A stretch of 19,907 nt of DNA, from contig CAMLLE010000005.1 of the NCBI GenBank assembly GCA_946480555.1, forward strand, positions 1 through 19,907, read 5' to 3'. Of the stretch, positions 7,898 through 15,102 are shown in pieces. Position 1 is the stretch's first letter, and every line of letters starts with the position of its first letter. The notes beneath the pieces are model-generated. The model was not told where the DNA came from and ran no database searches. It saw nothing but the letters and a program-made list of their open reading frames with translations. The position numbers and the translations under genes were made by a program. The DNA comes from an uncultured Verrucomicrobia subdivision 3 bacterium (lineage in GTDB: Bacteria > Verrucomicrobiota > Verrucomicrobiae > Limisphaerales > CAMLLE01).

Positions 7898-7903
7898 CCT
7901 TCC
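7898..7903 (-). promoter_or_regulatory. Ribosome binding site of the EEP gene
   Basis: GGAAGG on the minus strand lies six bases before the ATG at 7891. It is one of the few good Shine-Dalgarno matches in this window and fixes the start of the EEP-family gene. Confidence 0.6.
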
Positions 7904-8153
7904 AGCTGTCGCGGCAGAATCGCACGCGATGCAGCGAAGCTACCGCGGAAGTTCGCGCTGGCAAGAAGTTCTCTGCACGCAGGCCGCCGCAGCTGAAGGT
8001 TCGCCGAGCAAGGGTGCAAGCCCGCGCCGCAATTGTGGCTTCTCGCAGCAGTGGAGTTCACGCCCCGGGCAGCTTGCGTCGGAGCGCGAGCTCTGCCAGA
8101 GGGGGCTCGGTTGAGTGATTGCTTCAGCGGTTTCCTTAAGTAAGTTGATCGGC

Positions 8154-8531
8154 ATGAAATTCTCCGAACGATTCGGCTTTCTGTTTTGCCTGCTGGCCGT
8201 GTTGCTCGCCGGGCTCGCAACACCGGGCTGCAAATCGAAGCCAAAGATCAATTGGGAATCGCGCCTCGGCAACTACACCTACGACCAAGCCGTGGCTGAC
8301 CTTGGTCCGCCGGATAAAACCGCGACCCTCACGGACGGGCGCAAAGTGTGCGACTGGATTGAAAGTCGCAAAGGCGGCGGTGGCGTAAGCTTCGGCGTCG
8401 GAACTGGTTTTTCGACCGGCGGCGTTGGTGTGGGCGTCGGGCAGTCTGTCGGGTCCGCACCGCGCGATGCTGTGTTGCGCCTCACTTTCGACAAGGAAAA
8501 CGTCCTGGTCGATTGGTCACGTAACCGCTGA
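8154..8531 (+). CDS. Small secreted/lipoprotein-like protein with glycine-rich segment
   Basis: The 125-aa product has a classical export signal: basic start (MKFSER), hydrophobic core (FGFLFCLLAVLLAGLA, about 7-22) and a cysteine at 26 in ATPGC. The cysteine suggests a lipoprotein, but the Pro two residues before it departs from the standard lipobox, so the lipid anchor is uncertain. Residues about 36-66 (YDQAVADLGPPDKTATLTDG) resemble the short BamE/SmpA-like repeat seen in many small envelope lipoproteins. A Gly/Val/Ser-rich stretch (72-99) follows, then a strand-like end (AVLRLTFDKENVLVDW). The ATG at 8154 is preferred to an in-frame GTG at 8115 because it starts the signal peptide cleanly. 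It is expressed away from the EEP gene and converges on the FAD enzyme across a likely terminator. Function is unknown; envelope location is the only firm inference. Confidence 0.75.
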   Translation: MKFSERFGFLFCLLAVLLAGLATPGCKSKPKINWESRLGNYTYDQAVADLGPPDKTATLTDGRKVCDWIESRKGGGGVSFGVGTGFSTGGVGVGVGQSVGSAPRDAVLRLTFDKENVLVDWSRNR

Positions 8532-8539
8532 GAGCCTGT

Positions 8540-8588
8540 CTGAAAATTTCGAGAGGGGAGCGCCGCCATCCCGGACTCGTTTTTTCAG
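8540..8588. terminator. Bidirectional terminator-like hairpin between convergent genes
   Basis: CTGAAAA (8540-8546) pairs with TTTTCAG (8582-8588), CGAG (8550-8553) with CTCG (8576-8579), and GGGA (8556-8559) with TCCC (8569-8572). The result is one long interrupted stem with A-rich and T-rich outer arms. It starts 9 bases after the stop of the small secreted protein gene and ends 33 bases before the stop of the convergent FAD enzyme gene. A run of six T residues (8580-8585) on the plus strand supports termination of the plus-strand gene; the A tract serves the other direction. Confidence 0.55.
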
Positions 8589-8620
8589 GCGAACAAACCT
8601 GGGCCGCGTTCAACAGACAA

Positions 8621-9919
8621 TCAGCCCGGGCAGACCTCGCAGCTTTCGCGCTCGGTGCGCCCTTTTGCAAAGGAGATGCGGGGAACGAGCGGCCATTTGG
8701 ATTGAGCTTTTACCAGCAGGAAGAACAGCTTCCGCCGCCAATCCAGCCTCCAGCCGCCTTCCAGTTCGCCCGCCAGGATGGCCACGATTGCATCCGGCAG
8801 GTTGAATTTCTTCCGCGGCTGCATGAAGAGCTCCATGAACGGCGTGGTGTAAAAGTATTCCACCAGCTCCCAGTAATATTGCATCGCACGGAATATGCGT
8901 TTCTCGTACTGCGCCATCGGCGCCGCGCCGTCGGTGCCATTCGCCAGGGAATCGATGACGATGTTCGCTGCCATCTTTCCGGAATACATCGCGAGGTACA
9001 CACCCGCGGAGAAGATTGGATCCATGAATCCCGCCGCGTCGCCGATCCGCATCAAGCGTGGACCCACCAGGCGCCGGTTGTAATAGGAGAAATCGCTGGT
9101 CGTTTGCATCGTGTTGAGCAGCCGCGCATCTTTCATGCGAATGATCATTTCTTCGCTGGATTGCCAGATGCGCGTGAACGCTTCCGCGGGCGATAGCTTC
9201 ATGGCGACGAATTCGTCCTGGTCGATGACGCAGCCGACACTGACTTTCGTGGGAGCGATCGGGATCAACCAGAACCATTTGTTCTCCAACCGCACAACCA
9301 GGATGTCGCCGGCCTTGGAACCTTCATCCATCTTTACGCCTTCGAAATGACCGAAGACGGCGAGCTTTTTCAGGTTCGGATGAACCACTCGCAGCCCTTC
9401 CTGGTTGCCGGTGAAATTCACCCGGCCACTCGCATCGAGCAGGAACTTCCCGCGGAAGGATTGCACCTCGCCAGCGTCGCTTCGCGCTTCCACGGTCACT
9501 TGATCGCGATCGTTGGAGGAGCGTGTGACCATCCAGCCTTCGCGCACTTCAGCACCGGATTCGGAGGCGTGGTTCAGCAGGATCTGATCGAACTTCGCGC
9601 GCTCGACCTGGAAAGCCATCGGCTCGCGCGTGAAGCAGCCGTTCTTGAACGTGAGCTTGATCGACTTGCTGGAATTCCCGAGATGAAATTGCGCGCCGAA
9701 TTTGTGGGTGAATCCAGCCGCCTCGAGCTTGGGCAGCACGCCGATTTCCCGGAAGATGCGTTGATTGTAAGGAAGGAGCGATTCGCCGATGTGAAAGCGC
9801 GGGAAGCGTTCCTTCTCCAGCACGAGCACGTGCTTGCCAGCCCGGGCGAGGTACGTGGCCGCGGAACTGCCGCCGGGGCCGCCACCGATGATGATCGCAT
9901 CGTAAACCGTTTGGGACAT
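8621..9919 (-). CDS. FAD-dependent oxidoreductase of the flavin-dependent halogenase / geranylgeranyl-reductase superfamily
   Basis: The 432-aa product begins with a Rossmann FAD-binding motif (GGGPGG, 12-17; acidic end of the second strand at E36). It also carries FHIGESLLP (43-51), the WxWxIP-type motif WFWLIP (215-220), GDAAG (293-297) and FMDPIFSAG (298-306). The GES, WxWxIP and F..P..S.G elements are shared with flavin-dependent halogenases, which use FADH2, O2 and chloride or bromide. K73 in HKFGAQF lies about where those enzymes carry the catalytic lysine. Many relatives are hydroxylases or reductases, so halogenation is only a hypothesis. The C-terminal part (340-432) is helical, with hydrophobic and basic patches, and may touch a carrier protein or membrane. 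ATG at 9919 is favoured over an in-frame ATG at 9955 because it puts the FAD motif at the usual position; no strong ribosome binding site supports either. A flavin/ferredoxin-type reductase gene lies divergently upstream. Confidence 0.85.
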   Translation of the reverse strand: MSQTVYDAIIIGGGPGGSSAATYLARAGKHVLVLEKERFPRFHIGESLLPYNQRIFREIGVLPKLEAAGFTHKFGAQFHLGNSSKSIKLTFKNGCFTREPMAFQVERAKFDQILLNHASESGAEVREGWMVTRSSNDRDQVTVEARSDAGEVQSFRGKFLLDASGRVNFTGNQEGLRVVHPNLKKLAVFGHFEGVKMDEGSKAGDILVVRLENKWFWLIPIAPTKVSVGCVIDQDEFVAMKLSPAEAFTRIWQSSEEMIIRMKDARLLNTMQTTSDFSYYNRRLVGPRLMRIGDAAGFMDPIFSAGVYLAMYSGKMAANIVIDSLANGTDGAAPMAQYEKRIFRAMQYYWELVEYFYTTPFMELFMQPRKKFNLPDAIVAILAGELEGGWRLDWRRKLFFLLVKAQSKWPLVPRISFAKGRTERESCEVCPG

Positions 9920-10040
9920 GGGAATATCAAAGGCCAAGTGAGTCGGAACATTCAAGTTTCAAGATTGAAGTTTGTGGAGATTGGGAACGACGGGATGCGC
10001 TTTGTGAATTTCGCCTCGAGTCATGTTGGAAACTTGTTTT

Positions 10041-10165
10041 CAAGCAATGGACACAGATGAACACAGATGGGAAGGGATCGGCAAACCTCGGGGAACCATC
10101 GTCTCAATCCATTCTCTTGATCTGTGTCCATCTGCGGTTGATTTCTTCTGTGGATCGTTCACATC
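10041..10165. repeat. Dispersed ACACAGATG-type repeat element with inverted arms
   Basis: ATGGACACAGAT (10047-10058) and its exact reverse complement ATCTGTGTCCAT (10120-10131) frame a 61-base centre. The left arm repeats itself as GAACACAGATGGG. From memory, sequences of this ACACAGATG-rich type recur widely between genes of Verrucomicrobiota and related phyla. No transposase or coding sequence is present. It fills most of the 344-base gap (9920-10263) between two divergent genes. The rest of that gap shows direct and inverted TTCAAG/TTGAA-type words (about 9949-9972) and no gene. Any reading frame through it is not likely to be real protein. Confidence 0.6.
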
Positions 10166-10263
10166 ACGAGCAGCTCGCGACCTCGAAAGTGAAACTTCAA
10201 ACGTCCGGTTCAATCCGAGCTTTGACACCGGCGTGGAAACCCGATTACCTACGCGCCATTCCT

Positions 10264-10977
10264 ATGAGCCGCGAAGCGATTGCCATGTCTGTCGAGTCCG
10301 TCACGGTTGAAGTGTCGGATACGAAAACGATCCGTTTGAAATGGCCTGAGGGCTACAATCCCGAGTTCAAAACCGGTCAGTTCATCACCTGCTTCTGGCC
10401 TGATGAACCGGCCTACAAACGCGCTTACTCGCTTTCGTCATGCGCGCTGGATCGCGGATTCTACGAGTTTACCGTGCGGCGCGACGGTAAAATGGGGACG
10501 CGCATCGTGGACTGGATCAAGGCGGGGCAAACCATGATGGTGCTGCCGCCGACTGGAAAGTTTCTGCCTGTGTTCGAGCCGGAAAAGCATTTGATCTGCA
10601 TCGCCGGCGGCTCGGGCGTCACGCCATTTCGCGGGTTTGTGCGCGAGGCGACCTGGCGAAAGCTCGCGACGAGGATCACCGTTCTTTACAGCGTGCGAAC
10701 TGCGAACGACATCATCTTCAATGAGGAATTTCGCCGGCTCGAACAGGAGAATCCGAACTTCAGGTTCCTCGTCACCTGCACGCGACTGGCCGAGCAGGAT
10801 TCCTGGACGGGTCGCCGCGGGCGAATTGGCACCGCGTGGCTCAAGGAACAGATCACGGATCTGTCGAACACCGTTTTCTACGCGTGCGGCCCGAATGCGC
10901 TGGTGGAATTTGCGGAAGGAATAGTGTTCGAGCTGGGCGCGCCCAAGCAGCAGATGAAGACGGAAAAGTGGGGCTGA
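10264..10977 (+). CDS. Ferredoxin/flavodoxin-NADP reductase-type flavoprotein
   Basis: The 237-aa product has the two-domain layout of the ferredoxin-NADP+ reductase family: an FAD-binding barrel with RAYSLSS (53-59) and GKMGTRI (75-81), then a nucleotide-binding domain with GGSGVTP (115-121), LYSVRT (141-146) and YACGP (206-210). It would move electrons between NAD(P)H, bound FAD and a one-electron carrier or free flavin in the cytoplasm. There is no C-terminal [2Fe-2S] domain, so the partner is a separate protein. The start is taken at ATG 10264, just before the domain; ATG 10285 is also possible. Upstream in-frame codons run through a dispersed repeat and are not believed. Its divergent neighbour is a halogenase-like FAD enzyme that might need such a reductase. 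The sigma factor gene begins 165 bases downstream. Confidence 0.85.
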   Translation: MSREAIAMSVESVTVEVSDTKTIRLKWPEGYNPEFKTGQFITCFWPDEPAYKRAYSLSSCALDRGFYEFTVRRDGKMGTRIVDWIKAGQTMMVLPPTGKFLPVFEPEKHLICIAGGSGVTPFRGFVREATWRKLATRITVLYSVRTANDIIFNEEFRRLEQENPNFRFLVTCTRLAEQDSWTGRRGRIGTAWLKEQITDLSNTVFYACGPNALVEFAEGIVFELGAPKQQMKTEKWG

Positions 10978-11142
10978 GCTGAAACTGGTTTGGGCGCGGT
11001 CTTGGGTCGCCAAGGCCACCAACCTCCGCAATCCTCGCACGTTCACTCCGCGTGAGCGGGAAGACGCGCCCTGTCTGGCTCCGTTCAAACCGCATTTGAC
11101 CTCCGCTGCCGGGTGCAGTTCTATTTTCCGGAACCTGACTGC

Positions 11143-11718
11143 ATGAGCGGCCCCACTGATTCTCCCGGCGACGTGACGCAAATCCTGCAATCTGCGGCCG
11201 GGAAGCGGGCCGTCTCCGAGGAGTTGTTGCCCCTGGTTTATGACGAGCTTCGCCGGCTCGCCAATCTCCGCCTCGCGCAGGAAGCCGCCGGGCACACGCT
11301 GCAACCCACCGCGCTAGTGCATGAGGCGTGGTTGCGATTGGTGCGCGACGGCGATCGCACCTGGGAAAACCGCGCGCATTTTTTCGGCGCAGCAGCCGAG
11401 GCCATGCGGCGGATTCTGATCGAAAGCGCGCGCCGCCGTTCGCGGCTCAAACGTGGCGGCGATCGCATCCGCGTGGAGTTCGAGGAAATCAATCTCGCCG
11501 CCACCACACCGGACGATCGCATCCTGCTCATCAACGAAGCCTTGAACGAATTGGAGCGCCAAAGCCCGCCGCTGGCCCGCATTGTGACAATGAAATTCTT
11601 TGGCGGTCTGACGAACGAAGAGGTGGCCGAAGTCCTGGCTCTCAACGAACGAACTGTCCGCCGACAGTGGATTTTCGCCAAGGCCTGGCTGCTGGAGAGA
11701 ATTCGGAAGGATGGTTGA
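11143..11718 (+). CDS. ECF-type RNA polymerase sigma factor (kinase-associated PVC subfamily)
   Basis: The 191-aa product is a region 2 plus region 4 sigma factor. Region 2 (about 25-100) includes LLPLVYDELRRLAN, PTALVHEAWLRL and FFGAAAEAMRRILIESARRR; region 4 (about 128-185) includes the helix-turn-helix GLTNEEVAEVLALNERTVRRQW. The PTALVHEAWLRL block and lack of an anti-sigma partner match the subfamily (TIGR02999-like) that in Planctomycetes and Verrucomicrobia is encoded beside Ser/Thr kinases. It would direct RNA polymerase to a small regulon, with activity probably set by the kinase rather than by an anti-sigma factor. ATG at 11143 is preferred to an in-frame GTG at 11113. The receptor kinase gene follows 181 bases downstream on the same strand, in line with a sigma-kinase signalling unit. 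Target promoters are unknown. Confidence 0.9.
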   Translation: MSGPTDSPGDVTQILQSAAGKRAVSEELLPLVYDELRRLANLRLAQEAAGHTLQPTALVHEAWLRLVRDGDRTWENRAHFFGAAAEAMRRILIESARRRSRLKRGGDRIRVEFEEINLAATTPDDRILLINEALNELERQSPPLARIVTMKFFGGLTNEEVAEVLALNERTVRRQWIFAKAWLLERIRKDG

Positions 11719-11899
11719 GACTTCACAGAAGGAAACGTTGGACCGCAGAACCGGGCGCAGTTGCCTTCGGTTCAATTTGCGGGAGAAGCCCGCTCAAATA
11801 TCTTCGAATGACTTCAACGCGAAACTTGACGCCCTAAACGCGAAACGGTTTCGCTGCCCGGTTTTTCTCCCGATTGTCGCATGAAGAGGCGGCCCTCCA

Positions 11900-14800
11900 A
11901 TGGATAACAGTCTTGAACGAGAACAGCTGATCTTCGATGCCGCGGTTGCGATCGACGATCCCGCCAGCCGCTGTGCTTACCTGGAGGGAGCCTGCCGCGG
12001 TGATCTGGATTTTCAGCGCCGAATCGAACGGCTGCTAGCGGCCCATGATCGGGCGGAAGATTTTTTTGTCGAGACTCTCGTTGCAGCGAAACCTGCATTG
12101 GAGGAAGCGGGGAATGAGATGGTGACGCCGAACGTTGTCACAAGTGACGACGCTGGCAAAAGGGTTGGACCTTACAAGCTATTGCAGAAAATCGGTGAGG
12201 GCGGCTGTGGCGTGGTTTACATGGCCGAGCAGGAGAAACCCGTCCGCCGCCGGGTCGCTCTGAAGATCATCAAGGAGGGCATGGACACCAAACAGGTGAT
12301 CGCCCGTTTTGAAGCCGAGCGGCAGGCTCTGGCGATGATGGATCATCCGAACATCGCGAAGGTGCTGGATGTTGGTGCGACGGAATCGGGACGGCCGTAT
12401 TTCGTGATGGAATTGGTTCACGGTGTCCGCATCACCACGTTTTGCGACGAACGGAATTTCGAAACAGAACGCCGGTTGGATCTCTTCATACAGGTTTGCC
12501 GCGCGATTCAGCATGCGCATCAAAAGGGAATCATTCATCGCGACATCAAACCGTCGAACATTCTCGTGACGCTGCACGATGGTGTGCCCGTTCCGAAGGT
12601 GATCGACTTCGGCATTGCCAAAGCCACCGAGTCGCCGCTCACGGACAAGACGCTCTTCACGATCTACGGGCATTTTGTCGGCACGCCGGCTTACATGAGC
12701 CCGGAGCAGGCGGAGATCAGCGGGCTCGACGTGGACACGCGCAGTGACATCTACAGCCTCGGTGTTCTGCTTTACGAGTTGTTGACCGGACGCACGCCTT
12801 TCGACCAGGACGAACTGGTGAAATCTGGCTTCGATGAAATGCGCCGCACCTTGCGCGAGAAGGAGCCGCATCGCCCGTCCACCAAGCTTGACACCATTTC
12901 TCAAACCGAGCTCACAACCACCGCCTTGCATCGTCACGCTGAGCCGCCAAAGCTCAAGTCGCTGCTCAGCGGCGACCTTGACTGGATTGTGATGAAGGCG
13001 CTGGAGAAAGATCGTTCGCGCCGGTACGAAACCGCGAATGCGCTGGCGATGGACATCGAGCGATTTCTCAACAATGAGCCGGTCGTGGCGCGTCCGCCCA
13101 GCCGTTTGTATCGCTTCAAGAAACTGGTCCGGCGCAATCGCGGAATGTTCGCCGCTGCCAGTGCGGTGGCCACGGCGCTCGTTCTCGGGCTCGCGCTTTC
13201 CACCTGGTTGTTCGTGCGCGAACATGAGGCGCGGCGGCGCGCGGTCGATGCGGAACAACAGCAGATGCGTTTGCGTGAAGCAGCCGAGACGAGGGAGAAG
13301 ATCACGCAGGCCGCAACGCTCATCAGCCGGGAACGATTCGTCGAAGCGGATGCGCTGATGAAAGACGTGCAACTGACCGCTTCCACGCTGGAGGGTGCCG
13401 CGGTCTTCCGATCGCTCGGCGAATGGCACGCGTTGCGGCGCGAATGGCCCAAAGCGGTGGAGCGGTATCGCACGTTGCTGCGAGTGGATCAGCTGGACGG
13501 CTGGAACATTCAGTCGATGGATTACCTCGCTGCGGGCGCGGCTTTCATGGCGCTGAACGACCCGCTGGCGTTTCAGGAGTTTCGCGCGGCGGCAATCGCC
13601 CGGTTTTCCACGACGGACAATCCGATCGTTGCAGAACGCGTTTTAAAGGTCAGCCTGCTGCGTCCCATTGCACCACAGGCCCTCGAAGAACTGGCGGGCT
13701 TCGCAAAAATGGCGGCGCCAAGAACGCCCGTGGGATTAATCCCGCAATCGCCTGCCGCCACATTCTGGCAGAAGAATCCCTCGGGGAGCATCAGTGCCGA
13801 CACAGGATTTCTCGGCACGCGCAACGCTTTGCCCGACACCACGCCGCCGGCGTTGTTGGGCGCCTACAGCTACGACGGAGTAACGCTGGGGATTGAGTTC
13901 AGCGAACCGATGGAGCCGGACAGCCTGATGGGTTTCGAACGATACAACGTTCCCGGAGTTGCGGTGACCAACGTCATTCCCGACTCCGACGGCCGGGCAG
14001 TGGTGCTGCAGCTGGACTCGCCGCTGGGCGATGAGTTCACGGCAGCTATCAGCGGCTTGAGGGACAGGGCTGGAAACTGGATCGCGCCCGCCAGCATCGA
14101 TGGCCGCGTCCAAAGACTGCACGTCGAGAACGTCCATACCACGCAGCCGCTGGAATTCAAACCGCACGGTCATTGGTTGAAGATGGTCGCCGGCGGCGCG
14201 GACATGTACCAGGCCAGCGATCAATTTGGCTTCGCGTTTCAGCGCATCAGTGGAGACTTCGATGTGCGGCTCCGGGTGCATTCGGTTTCTCCGGCGTTGG
14301 ACCCATTCACACGGGCGGGGCTGGAAGCCCGGGATTCCCTGACCAATCCGGCTTCGCGCCACATGATGGTGGCGGTGAATGCCAACAACTCGTTCCAGGT
14401 CGTGCTCCGCAGTTCGGCAGGAACCACCACGGCCAGCATTCCCCCCAATCCTTTGCCCACGGCCAACGGCTCAAATTCCTGGTTGCGTCTGCAGCGATCC
14501 GGTTCCGTCCTGCACGCCTTTGAAAGCAGCGATGGAATCGACTGGGTTCCACTCCATCAATTCGACACGGCGAGCGGCATCGAAGGTCCGTTTTCGGATC
14601 CGCTGTTTGTCGGCATCGCCACATGCGCGCACAGCTCGAATGCAACGGCGACAGCGGTGCTCAGTCATTTTGGTCCCACGCCCACGGTGCCGGTGAATGT
14701 AGCGGTGGCTTTCGCGCTGCTGGAGTATCGCCGGAACGATTACGCAAAGGCGGCGGAATGGGGACGCCGTTCACTGACGCACCCCGAATACAACGCGGCA

Positions 14801-15043
14801 CGAATCGCGACGGCGCGAACCATCGTTGCAATGGCGTTGCATCAACTGGGAGACTTCGAAGGATCTCGATCGCAGCTGCAGCTGAGCCGGGAGATGATTG
14901 AGAAGAAGTTCAGCGGCGGGCTGGACCTGGGCGGTGGCGCCCACGGTTTCTGGTTTGACTGGGTCTTCGCGCGGACGCTGCTCCAAGAAGCCGATGCGCT
15001 GATAAACGTGTCCGCCGGGAACGAAGCGCAAAGACACAGATAG
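11900..15043 (+). CDS. Membrane Ser/Thr protein kinase with TPR-type sensor region interrupted by Ig-like and DUF1349/lectin-like domains
   Basis: The 1047-aa protein starts with the short helical region typical of PVC kinases (1-80). A complete kinase domain follows (about 90-395): glycine loop GEGGCG (99-104), VALK (K122), HRDIKPSN (213-220, D215), DFG (236-238), GTPAYMSPEQ (261-270). All catalytic residues are present. A membrane helix lies at about 416-438, followed by a charged coiled-coil (440-475) and TPR-like helices (475-605). From about 606 to 930 a different module appears: an SbsA/Big-type Ig-like domain (648-730, IEFSEPMEP, RDRAGN) and a beta-sandwich of DUF1349/lectin type (755-925, SGDFDVRLRV, AGLEARDS, SSDGIDW). 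TPR-like helices then resume (933-1035, EYRRNDYAKAAEWGRR, GFWFDWVFARTLL). The C-terminal two thirds should lie outside the cytoplasm and act as sensor. It probably works with the sigma factor encoded 181 bases upstream. The ligand is unknown; the beta-sandwich suggests a carbohydrate or surface polymer. Confidence 0.9.
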   Translation: MDNSLEREQLIFDAAVAIDDPASRCAYLEGACRGDLDFQRRIERLLAAHDRAEDFFVETLVAAKPALEEAGNEMVTPNVVTSDDAGKRVGPYKLLQKIGEGGCGVVYMAEQEKPVRRRVALKIIKEGMDTKQVIARFEAERQALAMMDHPNIAKVLDVGATESGRPYFVMELVHGVRITTFCDERNFETERRLDLFIQVCRAIQHAHQKGIIHRDIKPSNILVTLHDGVPVPKVIDFGIAKATESPLTDKTLFTIYGHFVGTPAYMSPEQAEISGLDVDTRSDIYSLGVLLYELLTGRTPFDQDELVKSGFDEMRRTLREKEPHRPSTKLDTISQTELTTTALHRHAEPPKLKSLLSGDLDWIVMKALEKDRSRRYETANALAMDIERFLNNEPVVARPPSRLYRFKKLVRRNRGMFAAASAVATALVLGLALSTWLFVREHEARRRAVDAEQQQMRLREAAETREKITQAATLISRERFVEADALMKDVQLTASTLEGAAVFRSLGEWHALRREWPKAVERYRTLLRVDQLDGWNIQSMDYLAAGAAFMALNDPLAFQEFRAAAIARFSTTDNPIVAERVLKVSLLRPIAPQALEELAGFAKMAAPRTPVGLIPQSPAATFWQKNPSGSISADTGFLGTRNALPDTTPPALLGAYSYDGVTLGIEFSEPMEPDSLMGFERYNVPGVAVTNVIPDSDGRAVVLQLDSPLGDEFTAAISGLRDRAGNWIAPASIDGRVQRLHVENVHTTQPLEFKPHGHWLKMVAGGADMYQASDQFGFAFQRISGDFDVRLRVHSVSPALDPFTRAGLEARDSLTNPASRHMMVAVNANNSFQVVLRSSAGTTTASIPPNPLPTANGSNSWLRLQRSGSVLHAFESSDGIDWVPLHQFDTASGIEGPFSDPLFVGIATCAHSSNATATAVLSHFGPTPTVPVNVAVAFALLEYRRNDYAKAAEWGRRSLTHPEYNAARIATARTIVAMALHQLGDFEGSRSQLQLSREMIEKKFSGGLDLGGGAHGFWFDWVFARTLLQEADALINVSAGNEAQRHR

Positions 15044-15102
15044 GTGCGGGCGCCGATGCGACAGCCTGAAACTGCTTCTGAACGACCGCGGGGATGGATC
15101 CC

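Noticed and set aside
10057..10263. N-terminal extension of the ferredoxin reductase-type protein by 69 residues
   Set aside because: These codons run through the dispersed repeat and have no homology; the flavoprotein domain begins right after the ATG at 10264.
12179..13429. Long open frame of 416 codons on the minus strand inside the kinase gene
   Set aside because: It is antisense to well-conserved kinase motifs; its translation is rich in Arg, His and Gln with no recognisable domain, as expected for a shadow of a GC-rich gene.
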